Part shown: piece after piece, positions 15,984 to 22,818 of the stretch
Position numbering within the stretch: the first letter of the stretch is position 1
Layout of the letters: every line of letters starts with the position of its first letter
From: an uncultured Coriobacteriales bacterium
Lineage (GTDB): Bacteria > Actinomycetota > Coriobacteriia > Coriobacteriales > Eggerthellaceae
Direction: 5' to 3'
Assembly: GCA_946892075.1 (NCBI GenBank)
Contig: CAMPNZ010000018.1
Span: 1-26,106, forward strand
Length of the DNA stretch: 26,106 bases
Program-made: the position numbers and the translations under genes
Notes under the pieces: model-generated
Databases searched by the model: none
What the model saw: only the letters and a program-made list of their open reading frames with translations
What the model was told of the DNA's origin: nothing

Positions 15984-17003
15984 CTAAAACTCCCAATCGT
16001 CGTCGGTAGTTTCTTCTGTTGTACCAATAACATACGACGAACCACTGCCCGAGAAAAAGTCGTGATTCTCATCGGCACGTGCTGAAAGCTGAGCAAAAAC
16101 CTCAGGTGAGATGCGTGTTTCTTCCTCGCTAAAGGGCGAATCGTAGCCCAAATTCTGTAAAAACTTGCCCGCATTATAGATGCTAAAACGAATAGCTTCA
16201 TCGGCCAAATTAAAGCCCTCATACAGCTCGCGAAGGTACGCTTTTTCCAAATCGATAAGCTGGTACATCAAGCTAAAGACGAACTGCTTCATATGTTCTT
16301 GCTGGTCAGCAGGCAAAAGCTTAATTTTTTGCTGGTACTTGTAGCCGCTGTAATAATTGTGAATTACCTTATCGCGCAAGATAAGGCGAATCATGTCGGA
16401 TGTGTTAGGCAACTTGGCGCGCGCCGACAAATAAAACGGCAAATAAAAGCCCCCATACAGCAAAAAGCCTGGCATAAGAGCTGCAGCAACTTTGCTTTTC
16501 AGCGGATCATCGCCCGTGTAAAACGGAATAAGCACTTTCGCGCGACGCTGGAGCGCTTCATTGTTAACAACCCACGCTTGCGCTTCGTCGATTTGCTGAG
16601 AGTTGCATAAGGTTGAAAAAATCGTGCCATATGAGCGCGCATGAACCGCAACCATAAAGGCAAAATTTGCGTAATTCGCCTGTTCAATGTCGGTAAGTGC
16701 ATGGCGAATTTGCGCGATGTCACCCACGCTTGCCTGCACGGTATCAAGCAGCGTTAAACCCGTAAACGTGCGGACAATAAGCTGCTGCCACGCTGGATCA
16801 AGCTCGCTCCACGACGGCAAATCGTTTGAAACGGGAATATTTTCAGGAAGCCAGAAATTTTGCGTAACGCGATTCCAAACTTCAAGGTCTTTTTCGTCTT
16901 GCAAGCGATTCCAGTTCACAGCACGCATATTGCCTTTCGCAGAAGCATAGGCGTATTCCGCAGGTGATTGGGAAGCGGCCGCGTCGCGTAATACAGTTTG
17001 CAT
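15984..17003 (-). CDS. nrdF: Ribonucleotide reductase small subunit NrdF, class Ie (VPK) metal-free type
   Basis: This radical-bearing beta subunit has 339 residues. Against the E. coli/Salmonella NrdF numbering every key site falls at a constant offset of +20. The aspartate ligand is D87 (LLDTVQ), the histidines H121 and H215, and the radical tyrosine Y125 (VHARSY), all kept. The three glutamates E98, E158 and E192 are V118 (FMVAVH), P178 (ALMPGF) and K212 (RDKVIH). This V-P-K set is the published signature of class Ie, in which a DOPA radical works without metals. The tail DDDWEF is the usual docking peptide for NrdE. ATG at 17003 has AGAGGAAA 6 bases upstream; an earlier in-frame start at 17060 lacks support. 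It is the first gene of nrdF-nrdI-nrdE. Metal independence is inferred from residues. Confidence 0.95.
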   Translation of the reverse strand: MQTVLRDAAASQSPAEYAYASAKGNMRAVNWNRLQDEKDLEVWNRVTQNFWLPENIPVSNDLPSWSELDPAWQQLIVRTFTGLTLLDTVQASVGDIAQIRHALTDIEQANYANFAFMVAVHARSYGTIFSTLCNSQQIDEAQAWVVNNEALQRRAKVLIPFYTGDDPLKSKVAAALMPGFLLYGGFYLPFYLSARAKLPNTSDMIRLILRDKVIHNYYSGYKYQQKIKLLPADQQEHMKQFVFSLMYQLIDLEKAYLRELYEGFNLADEAIRFSIYNAGKFLQNLGYDSPFSEEETRISPEVFAQLSARADENHDFFSGSGSSYVIGTTEETTDDDWEF

Positions 17004-17134
17004 GGATTTCCTCTCTATATGAGCGTACCCACCAACACACTTCACGCAGCGTTCATGCAAAATGCTGCTAAGCGGCGCGTTTGGGCACGCATCTCTCCTT
17101 CTATGGATAGGTTTTTCTTAATGAAGTGAGAGTC

Positions 17135-17163
17135 AGTTTAGCACAATATATTGTTAGCTTCAA
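17135..17163 (-). promoter_or_regulatory. Probable nrdFIE promoter
   Basis: On the minus strand TTGAAG (17158-17163) and TAAACT (17135-17140) are 17 bases apart. The spacer contains the better NrdR box, so repressor binding would cover the core promoter. The start codon of nrdF lies about 130 bases downstream. Confidence 0.55.
17141..17156 (-). promoter_or_regulatory. NrdR box 1
   Basis: The sequence GCACAATATATTGTTA contains the core CAATATATTG, a perfect fit to the NrdR consensus core CwAtATaTwG, within a 12-bp palindrome ACAATATATTGT (17143-17154). NrdR is the ATP/dATP-sensing repressor of ribonucleotide reductase genes; its own gene is not in the window. Confidence 0.8.
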
Positions 17164-17172
17164 TAGAGATTT

Positions 17173-17188
17173 ACACATCATGTTGTTA
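17173..17188 (-). promoter_or_regulatory. NrdR box 2 (degenerate)
   Basis: ACACATCATGTTGTTA matches the NrdR consensus at most positions (7 of 10 in the core) and lies exactly 32 bases, about three helical turns, from box 1. This is the usual spacing of paired NrdR boxes. It lies just upstream of the -35 element. Confidence 0.6.
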
Positions 17189-17289
17189 TTTTGAGAATTG
17201 ACACCAAGGCGTCACACGAAGAAGAAAAGCGCAGGAAAGCGTACAGAAAACACAAGCACGTACCAAACGCGTACCCATTATGCTTCGTG

Positions 17290-18456
17290 CTATTTGATAG
17301 ACAAACCCTGATTCGAGAACAAATGCGTATGTTCGTCTTGTCCATCAAGATGGTAGTGCGGATGCTCGTGCGTAATAGTAATTACCTGATGCGTGCCGTT
17401 TATATCGCACGTGATGGTATGCGTATGCACGTGAACGTGATGTCGCACGATGGTATCGTAGGCCACCAAAATGCTTCCGAGCAACATAATGAACGCCGCA
17501 ATCAGAAAGAACGCATCGCAGCGCTCGTTCATTATAAGCATCGAACACGCTGCACCGACAAAGGGCGCAACCGCATAGCAGGCGCTTGTTTTCGCAGCTC
17601 CCAAAACGTCCTGCGCGCGAATGTACAAAAAGATGCTTACGCCGTACGATAAAAAGCCTACTATCAGGGATGATACCAGAATAACGGCACTGGGTAGCGG
17701 TGCGTGAAAGAATAATGCAAGCGCTAGTGCGCCAGCGCCGCACGCCAAGCCTTTCACGATGACCACCTGAAACGTGTTTTTGGAAGCAAGCGCTCGCGTG
17801 CAGATGTTCTCAAGGCCCCAGCACATTGTTGCAAGCACAATTAGAAGCGAGCCCCACGAAAATTCAGGAACGCCGTCTACCTGCACGCTCAAAATGATGC
17901 TTGAACAGGTAATAAGCGCCAGTGCGATAATAAACTTCCTGCTCATGTGTTCGCGAAGGAGCAAAAACGCAAAGAGCGCTGTTGCAACAATCTCGAAATT
18001 GCTAAGCAGCGACGCGCTTGACGCCGACGAAAGCTGTATACCAAACAACAGCAAAATGGGCGATGCAATGTTGAGGACAACCATTGCAAGCACGCACCAC
18101 ATATCGGACACGCAAAGCGATGATTGCGCCTGTGACGTGCTGGGATGTTCTGCATTCACGCGGTTTGCGCGTGCGTGCGTTGCCGCTACCAGCGCATCGA
18201 TGCCGTACCACACGGCTACTCCCAAGCCCGCGCCGCCATACAACGCTGCCGCAAGCATCAACGGATCGATATACTCAAGCAGCATTTTTGACGCTGGAAT
18301 GCTTAAACTGTACAAAACAGCTGACAAAACAGCTAGGAGCAAAGCACCTATCTTGATGCTTCCCCATGGTTTCACCACCAAAGATGATGATTTTTGTGCA
18401 GCGGCGGCTGTTGTTTCGCACGCAGTGGCGGCTGTTGTTTCGCGTGTGGTGTTCAT
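17290..18456 (-). CDS. EamA/DMT-family transporter with His-rich tail
   Basis: The 388-residue membrane protein has about ten hydrophobic segments in two EamA-like halves, the first from about residue 35 and the second starting near SWGSLLIVLATMCWGLENICTRAL, a typical EamA repeat start. Such proteins move small metabolites or ions across the inner membrane. The last 50 residues form a hydrophilic tail with 12 histidines (RHHVHVHTHTIT, THEHPHYHLDG, EHTHLF) and one cysteine, likely able to bind Zn, Ni, Co or heme. The substrate is unknown; a metal-linked role is inferred from the tail and from the heme-uptake genes just upstream. ATG at 18456 is preceded by AAAGGG. The hydrophilic stretch between early segments (residues about 90-115) is longer than usual. 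Confidence 0.85.
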   Translation of the reverse strand: MNTTRETTAATACETTAAAAQKSSSLVVKPWGSIKIGALLLAVLSAVLYSLSIPASKMLLEYIDPLMLAAALYGGAGLGVAVWYGIDALVAATHARANRVNAEHPSTSQAQSSLCVSDMWCVLAMVVLNIASPILLLFGIQLSSASSASLLSNFEIVATALFAFLLLREHMSRKFIIALALITCSSIILSVQVDGVPEFSWGSLLIVLATMCWGLENICTRALASKNTFQVVIVKGLACGAGALALALFFHAPLPSAVILVSSLIVGFLSYGVSIFLYIRAQDVLGAAKTSACYAVAPFVGAACSMLIMNERCDAFFLIAAFIMLLGSILVAYDTIVRHHVHVHTHTITCDINGTHQVITITHEHPHYHLDGQDEHTHLFSNQGLSIK

Positions 18457-18505
18457 ACGATGCCCTTTACTCAGTTAATAGCTGAATGTACATAAAACGT
18501 AACAG

Positions 18506-18533
18506 AATATACTAATACGATAAGCGCGCACAA
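18506..18533 (-). promoter_or_regulatory. Possible promoter of the EamA gene
   Basis: TTGTGC (18528-18533) and TATATT (18506-18511) on the minus strand are 16 bases apart, about 50 bases before the EamA start codon. The -10 is a good match and the -35 a poor one. Confidence 0.35.
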
Positions 18534-18541
18534 GGCGAGTT

Positions 18542-19375
18542 TTACACAGTAACTACAAAGGGCAGCGCGTCGATATGCGCAAGGCGCAAATGCACGCCGT
18601 ACACCTGCTGAATTAACTGTTCAGATAGTACTTCACGCGGCGCGCCGCTGGCAAGAACAGTGCCTTCGCACAGCGCAACAAGGTTATCGCTGTAATGGAT
18701 GGCTTGATTGATGTCGTGCAACACCATGATGATTGTTTTACCGTACGTGTTGTTAAGCGTTTTCATAAGCTGCAAAATATCTAGCTGAAAGCGCACGTCA
18801 AGATAGGTTGTTGGCTCGTCAAGCAGCACAATACTGCTTCCCTGCGCAAGCGACATCGCAATCCAAACACGCTGAAGCTGACCACCCGAAAGCGAGCTAA
18901 TAGCGCGCGTACGCACCTCATTAAGCGAGCATACGTCAAGTGCCCAGCTTACCATACGTTCGTCTTCTTCACGCAATGCCTGATGCAGCGTTTTGTGGTT
19001 AGCGTGTTCAAAAGTACGTGCAGTAAGCATACGAGAGCGATGGGCATGAAACGGGAAACGTCCGTAGCGCACCAGCTGTTCAACGGTAATATCACCAGGT
19101 GCAGTATTATGTTGATGTACGATAGCAACCAGCTGCGCAAAGTCGGATAAACGCAGATGCGCAATATTGCCTTCCCGCAGAAAAATAGTGCCGCGCGCAG
19201 GTTTTACGTTTTTTGTCATGAGGTTGAACAGCGTGGTTTTGCCCGAACCGTTTGCGCCGATGAACGTTGTAATTTTCCCCTCGGGAATACTCAGCGATAA
19301 ATCGGAAAATACCTGCTTTCTGCCGTACGAAAAACTAACATGAGAAAGCGTAAATGCTGCTTTGTTATTGTCCAT
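18542..19375 (-). CDS. Iron-complex/heme ABC transporter ATP-binding protein
   Basis: This cytoplasmic ATPase powers the FecCD permease encoded just upstream. The 277 residues contain the Walker A GANGSGKTT (40-48), the Q-loop glutamine Q88 (IVHQHN), the signature LSGGQ (162-166), the Walker B IVLLDEP (182-188), the D-loop and the switch histidine H220 (VLHDINQAIHYSD). The HDINQA style is typical of FecE/BtuD-type ATPases. ATG at 19375 overlaps the permease end by 11 bases. A GTG three codons upstream (19384) is also possible, and neither start has an ideally spaced ribosome site, so translation is probably coupled. It is the last gene of its operon. Heme as substrate is inferred from the NEAT and Shp-like genes upstream. 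Confidence 0.93.
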   Translation of the reverse strand: MDNNKAAFTLSHVSFSYGRKQVFSDLSLSIPEGKITTFIGANGSGKTTLFNLMTKNVKPARGTIFLREGNIAHLRLSDFAQLVAIVHQHNTAPGDITVEQLVRYGRFPFHAHRSRMLTARTFEHANHKTLHQALREEDERMVSWALDVCSLNEVRTRAISSLSGGQLQRVWIAMSLAQGSSIVLLDEPTTYLDVRFQLDILQLMKTLNNTYGKTIIMVLHDINQAIHYSDNLVALCEGTVLASGAPREVLSEQLIQQVYGVHLRLAHIDALPFVVTV

Positions 19376-20360
19376 ACGTATCACGCGCTTTCAAAAGAAG
19401 AATGATAAATGCAGGTCCGCCGATTACCGACATGATAACAGCGGCGCTAATTTCATACGGAGCTGCAATAACACGTCCAAGCGTGTCGGCAAACAGCAGC
19501 ATAAACGCACCAAGCACGCAGCTGTAAGGAATAAGCCAACGGTGATGCGAGCCCACCAGCAGGCGTGCACAATGCGGAACGATAAGTCCCAAAAAGCTGA
19601 TGGGGCCTATGATGGCACTTGAGATAGATGCCAACACAACCGCAACGGCCGAGATAAACAGCCTGCTTTTTGCGACGTCAACACCAAGTGAACGCGCGGT
19701 TTTGTCTTCAAGCATCAAAAGGTCGCAGCGCTTTGCACACAGCAGCGCTATCAGCAAAAACGGAACAACATATGCCGCAAGCGTTTTAAAGTCGCTCCAT
19801 GTTTTCATGGTGATATTGGCATCGATAAGCTTAGCAACACCGCTCATAACGCCTCCCGTACCTGCGGAAAATGCAGCCGACAAACCTGAAAATAACGCTC
19901 CCGTAGCAATACCTACTAAAATGATGCGAATAGGAAGCAAGCTTCCACCGCGCCACGACAGCGCATACACCAGCAAAAATGCAATAATGCCACCTAAGCA
20001 GGCAAACAGCGGCGTGAAGTAAAACAGCACCGGCGCGAAGAGCGCTACACAGATAGCTGCAAAGCCTGCACCAGCGTTTATACCAATAATGCCAGGGTCG
20101 GCAAGAGGATTGCGAATAACGGCTTGCAACAACACACCCGATACGGCAAGTGCTGCGCCGCCCAACAGCGCGATGAAAATGCGCGGGAAACGCAAGTCGA
20201 AAATAGTTGCCACGGTATCATCGTAGCTGATAAACAAGCCGCTGAACAGCTGAGATGGTGCAACTTTAAGCGTTCCAGTATTCACGGCACCTGCAAACAG
20301 CACGATAAGCGCAGCGCAGGTAAGCACAACAATAAGCAATTTTTGAACCGTTTTCGCCAT
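19365..20360 (-). CDS. Iron-complex/heme ABC transporter permease (FecCD family)
   Basis: This 331-residue integral membrane protein has the strongly hydrophobic pattern of FecCD/BtuC permeases (about ten helices). The conserved blocks are RFPRIFIALLGGAALAVSGVLLQAVIRNPLADPGIIGINAGAGFA near residues 58-102, SLGV before the helix that follows the cytoplasmic loop, and GPISFLGLIVPHCARLLVGSHHRWLIP in the second half. It forms the homodimeric channel for a metal chelate or heme. It starts two bases after the stop of the binding-protein gene and overlaps the ATPase gene, so binding protein, permease and ATPase form one operon. Confidence 0.94.
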   Translation of the reverse strand: MAKTVQKLLIVVLTCAALIVLFAGAVNTGTLKVAPSQLFSGLFISYDDTVATIFDLRFPRIFIALLGGAALAVSGVLLQAVIRNPLADPGIIGINAGAGFAAICVALFAPVLFYFTPLFACLGGIIAFLLVYALSWRGGSLLPIRIILVGIATGALFSGLSAAFSAGTGGVMSGVAKLIDANITMKTWSDFKTLAAYVVPFLLIALLCAKRCDLLMLEDKTARSLGVDVAKSRLFISAVAVVLASISSAIIGPISFLGLIVPHCARLLVGSHHRWLIPYSCVLGAFMLLFADTLGRVIAAPYEISAAVIMSVIGGPAFIILLLKARDTYGQ

Positions 20361-20362
20361 AG

Positions 20363-21541
20363 CTAGTTTCCGCCTTTGTGTGTTGTGGGCGTATCAGATA
20401 AAACAGCTGCTCCGTTTGCAGGCGCGTTTGCGTTCCCGTTTGCAGGCACGTTTGCGTTCCCGTTCGCAGGAGCGGGTGCGTTCCCGTTTGCAGGCGCGTT
20501 TGCGTTCTCGTTTGCAGGAGCGGGTGCGTTCCCATTCGCTTGAGCGTCTTCCCCATTTGCATGCGTATCAAACACGTGTGCCTGATTACCGCTGGATCCG
20601 TTGGCATGCTCGTAAAAAATCACGCGCAAATCGAAAAGCGCTTGCGGATAGGCAAACGTAGCACTCATGCCAAAGCGATCGTACGCCAAATCGTAGACGC
20701 GATGCTCTTTAACAGCCCGAAAGTGCTTCCATATGTCGTTTGTTGAAAATTCCTGCGCAAACATGGCCATCACTTCATCAGGCAAAGCATGCGACGTTCG
20801 CAAGATAATGTCCGGATCGCGCGCAAGCATATCTTCAGTATTGGCGTTTAAGAACAGCTCATCGCTATCAGAATACACGTTTTCGCCACCCGCTAGCGCC
20901 ACTAAACTTCCAACGTAGCTATGCGGTGTGGCAACAATATACGATCCAGGCACGCCCATCAGCAGCAATACACGCGGCCGCTTCTTACCGGAAATGGAGC
21001 GCTGATAGGCGTTCATGAACTGATGATACTGTTCCACCAGCTGGTGGGCCTGCGCGCTTCTGTTGAACTTGTTACCAACATAGGTAAGCGAGTTGTACAA
21101 GCCATCGACACTGTTCAAATCGAGGAAAATTGAGGGCTTGCCAATAGCAATATATCGTGGCAATAAGTCGTTTTGAAGCGACAACGGTGAGAGCAGGTAA
21201 CTAGGATGCAGCTTTGCAACAAGCTCCATATCGGGCCCCATAGGAGGGCCAATAACCGGCACATCGGCATACCGTTCGGGCAGCGCAAAGGCTGTTTTTG
21301 GGATGCCGATAAGATTCAAGTCGAGCTTGTCGCAAATAGCAGCAACAGCAGGTGATGTAGCAATAAGGCGATCCTCGGCGGGAACGCCTGCTGCGGTTTC
21401 GGGATGCTGCTTCACACACGACGTGCACGCAAGCAACACAAGGCAGGCACTTGCGCACGCAAGCAGGCAACGCACTATGCGGCGGATGTGCTTTTGGGCG
21501 CCTAAGCTGCGCAAAGAGTGTGTGAGGGCGAACGCTGTCAT
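20363..21541 (-). CDS. Heme/iron-complex binding lipoprotein with C-terminal Asn/Ala/Pro repeats
   Basis: This is a solute-binding lipoprotein of the FecB/IsdE type. An N-terminal signal ends with LLAC, putting the lipid-modified cysteine at residue 39 from the ATG at 21541 (a GTG two codons earlier is possible; neither has a clear ribosome site). The two lobes follow: TSPAVAAICDKLDLNLIGIP, a GPPMGPDMELVAKLHPSYLL block whose first methionine sits where IsdE has its axial heme Met, and VLLLMGVPGSYIVATPHSYVGSLVALAGGENVY. The fold ends near DLRVIFYE. The last 80 residues are a low-complexity tail of repeated octapeptides such as GNAPAPAN and GNANAPAN, absent from typical binding proteins. The expected axial histidine is not obvious. 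Heme as ligand is inferred from the neighbours. Confidence 0.88.
   Translation of the reverse strand: MTAFALTHSLRSLGAQKHIRRIVRCLLACASACLVLLACTSCVKQHPETAAGVPAEDRLIATSPAVAAICDKLDLNLIGIPKTAFALPERYADVPVIGPPMGPDMELVAKLHPSYLLSPLSLQNDLLPRYIAIGKPSIFLDLNSVDGLYNSLTYVGNKFNRSAQAHQLVEQYHQFMNAYQRSISGKKRPRVLLLMGVPGSYIVATPHSYVGSLVALAGGENVYSDSDELFLNANTEDMLARDPDIILRTSHALPDEVMAMFAQEFSTNDIWKHFRAVKEHRVYDLAYDRFGMSATFAYPQALFDLRVIFYEHANGSSGNQAHVFDTHANGEDAQANGNAPAPANENANAPANGNAPAPANGNANVPANGNANAPANGAAVLSDTPTTHKGGN
20413..20532. repeat. 24-bp tandem repeat, five units, inside the binding-lipoprotein gene
   Basis: Five consecutive 24-base units occupy 20413-20532 with a decayed sixth at about 20533-20556. Units 1, 2 and 4 differ from one another at only one or two positions; units 3 and 5 carry a different middle. 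Each encodes one octapeptide of the Asn/Ala/Pro type on the minus strand. The multiple-of-three period keeps the frame, so copy number can vary without breaking the gene. Confidence 0.92.
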
Positions 21542-21559
21542 AGCCACGTGCTTACGAGC

Positions 21560-22696
21560 CTATGAGTGTTTCGCGGCGTTGGAATCTGCCTGCACAGACG
21601 CAGAGTTGGGCGCGGCGCACGGCTCGGGTACGGAGGCGGCACTGGCTGCGTGTTCGGACGTGGACGCGGAAGCGGGAACCGAGGTTTGTGCACCTGACAC
21701 GTTCGACGGTACTGGCGCTTCACACGATGTGCTTGCACCACAGGCTGCTTGTGCAGCTTCCCGCGCGCGTGCACGCGCTGGCGCCAATACCGCAAAATTC
21801 ACAATCAGCGCAATTACCATAATCACCACAACAATAATACCAACAATAAGTGGATAATTCAGCGAATTGGCAGCAGCTTTAGTGTCGCTGCCAACAGGAG
21901 CTCCATCGCCATTAAATTCCTTAACGCCTGATGTGGCACTTGCACCTGATTCGCTTGATGACGCCGATTTCTGCGCGGCGGTATCCGATCCGTTTCCCTG
22001 GGTTGCTGAACTATTGCCTGCTCCAGCGGCAGCACCGGCAGTAACTGGGGTATCGTCGCTTCCTTCACCTGGCTTAACCGACTCAACAAAGCCACCTGCA
22101 TTGCCAGCTTCAAACTGCGCTAGCTTTACAAAATAAATGACATAGCGACCCATCGGTTCAACATACATAGACACACGAAGAGCAGCATCTTGAGAACGTA
22201 CTTGAGCGCGCACATCGATGGTGTTTGCTTTAGCATTTTTTTGCATTGTTTGAGCAGCTATTGCTTCCGAAAAAGCACCTTTATCATCTTTCGAGCTTTG
22301 GAACTTAACGTCGCCAATCTCTTTTCCCTGATGAAGACGCAATGTTACAAAGCAGTGTCCGTCCGTGTCGCGCTCAAAATACGCTTGCTTATCAACAGTG
22401 CTGGCTGCCATCGATTCACCGAGCGCACGTGCACGCACGCCGCCCGAATCTTCAATAACGCCATTGAAAGGGTTTTCGTAGCTTGGCTGCGTTGTTGCAC
22501 TAAGCGCAAGCGACGTTGCAGCATACGCACATGAAGGGCACGCCTTCACAGCATCACGAACACATAAGGCAACTGAACTGGCAAAACAAGTAGTAAGAAC
22601 AAAAAACACTACCAGCAGTGCATGCGCTATACGCACGTGCTGCGTTCTTACAGCATGCTTCATACGGTACCAAAAGGAATTCACCGACGTATTCAT
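21560..22696 (-). CDS. Membrane-anchored Shp-like heme-binding surface protein
   Basis: The 378-residue protein has a signal peptide (hydrophobic about 22-44), an extracellular domain (about 70-193), a Ser/Ala/Gly-rich stalk (about 210-275), one transmembrane helix (281-304, YPLIVGIIVVVIMVIALIVN) and a cytoplasmic tail rich in Ala, Ser and Pro. The domain ends LRVSMYVEPMGRYVIYFVKL. Topology and position directly before the binding lipoprotein match streptococcal Shp, which passes heme to HtsA. Shp binds heme through two methionines 87 residues apart; here M96 and M182 are 86 apart, which is suggestive only. ATG at 22696 with AAAGAG upstream is the start; a frame open to 22810 crosses the terminator region and is rejected. 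The binding-protein gene follows after about 18 bases. Confidence 0.8.
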   Translation of the reverse strand: MNTSVNSFWYRMKHAVRTQHVRIAHALLVVFFVLTTCFASSVALCVRDAVKACPSCAYAATSLALSATTQPSYENPFNGVIEDSGGVRARALGESMAASTVDKQAYFERDTDGHCFVTLRLHQGKEIGDVKFQSSKDDKGAFSEAIAAQTMQKNAKANTIDVRAQVRSQDAALRVSMYVEPMGRYVIYFVKLAQFEAGNAGGFVESVKPGEGSDDTPVTAGAAAGAGNSSATQGNGSDTAAQKSASSSESGASATSGVKEFNGDGAPVGSDTKAAANSLNYPLIVGIIVVVIMVIALIVNFAVLAPARARAREAAQAACGASTSCEAPVPSNVSGAQTSVPASASTSEHAASAASVPEPCAAPNSASVQADSNAAKHS

Positions 22697-22724
22697 ACGT
22701 AACTCTTTCTTATCGTAAAAGTGC

Positions 22725-22730
22725 ACTATA
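22725..22730 (-). promoter_or_regulatory. Possible -10 element before the Shp-like gene
   Basis: TATAGT on the minus strand lies between the terminator at 22758-22798 and the start codon at 22696. No convincing -35 is seen 16-18 bases upstream. It is listed because the terminator makes a separate promoter likely. Confidence 0.3.
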
Positions 22731-22757
22731 ACGCGTACAGGGCGCACACGAACAGAG

Positions 22758-22798
22758 AAAAAGGCACCCGTGGTACGCCATAGTGCGCCACAGATGCC
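22758..22798 (-). terminator. Intrinsic terminator after the two-NEAT protein gene
   Basis: On the minus strand GGCATCTGTGG (22788-22798) pairs with CCACGGGTGCC (22763-22773) over 11 pairs including two G-U pairs. It has a CGC/GCG inner pairing and is followed directly by TTTTT (22758-22762). It starts about 20 bases after the stop at 22819 and separates the surface-protein transcript from the Shp-like/ABC transcript, or acts as a partial attenuator between them. Confidence 0.88.
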
Positions 22799-22818
22799 TT
22801 GTGGTAGCATCGGGTATG

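Noticed and set aside
15983..16222. N-terminal extension of NrdI inside nrdF
   Set aside because: It is a shadow of nrdF; the flavodoxin fold begins at the ATG at 15982.
17200..17290. Terminator after the EamA gene (AGCACG/CGTGCT with a following TTGTGTTTT)
   Set aside because: The stem is only six pairs with a loop of about 25 bases; too weak to list as a feature.
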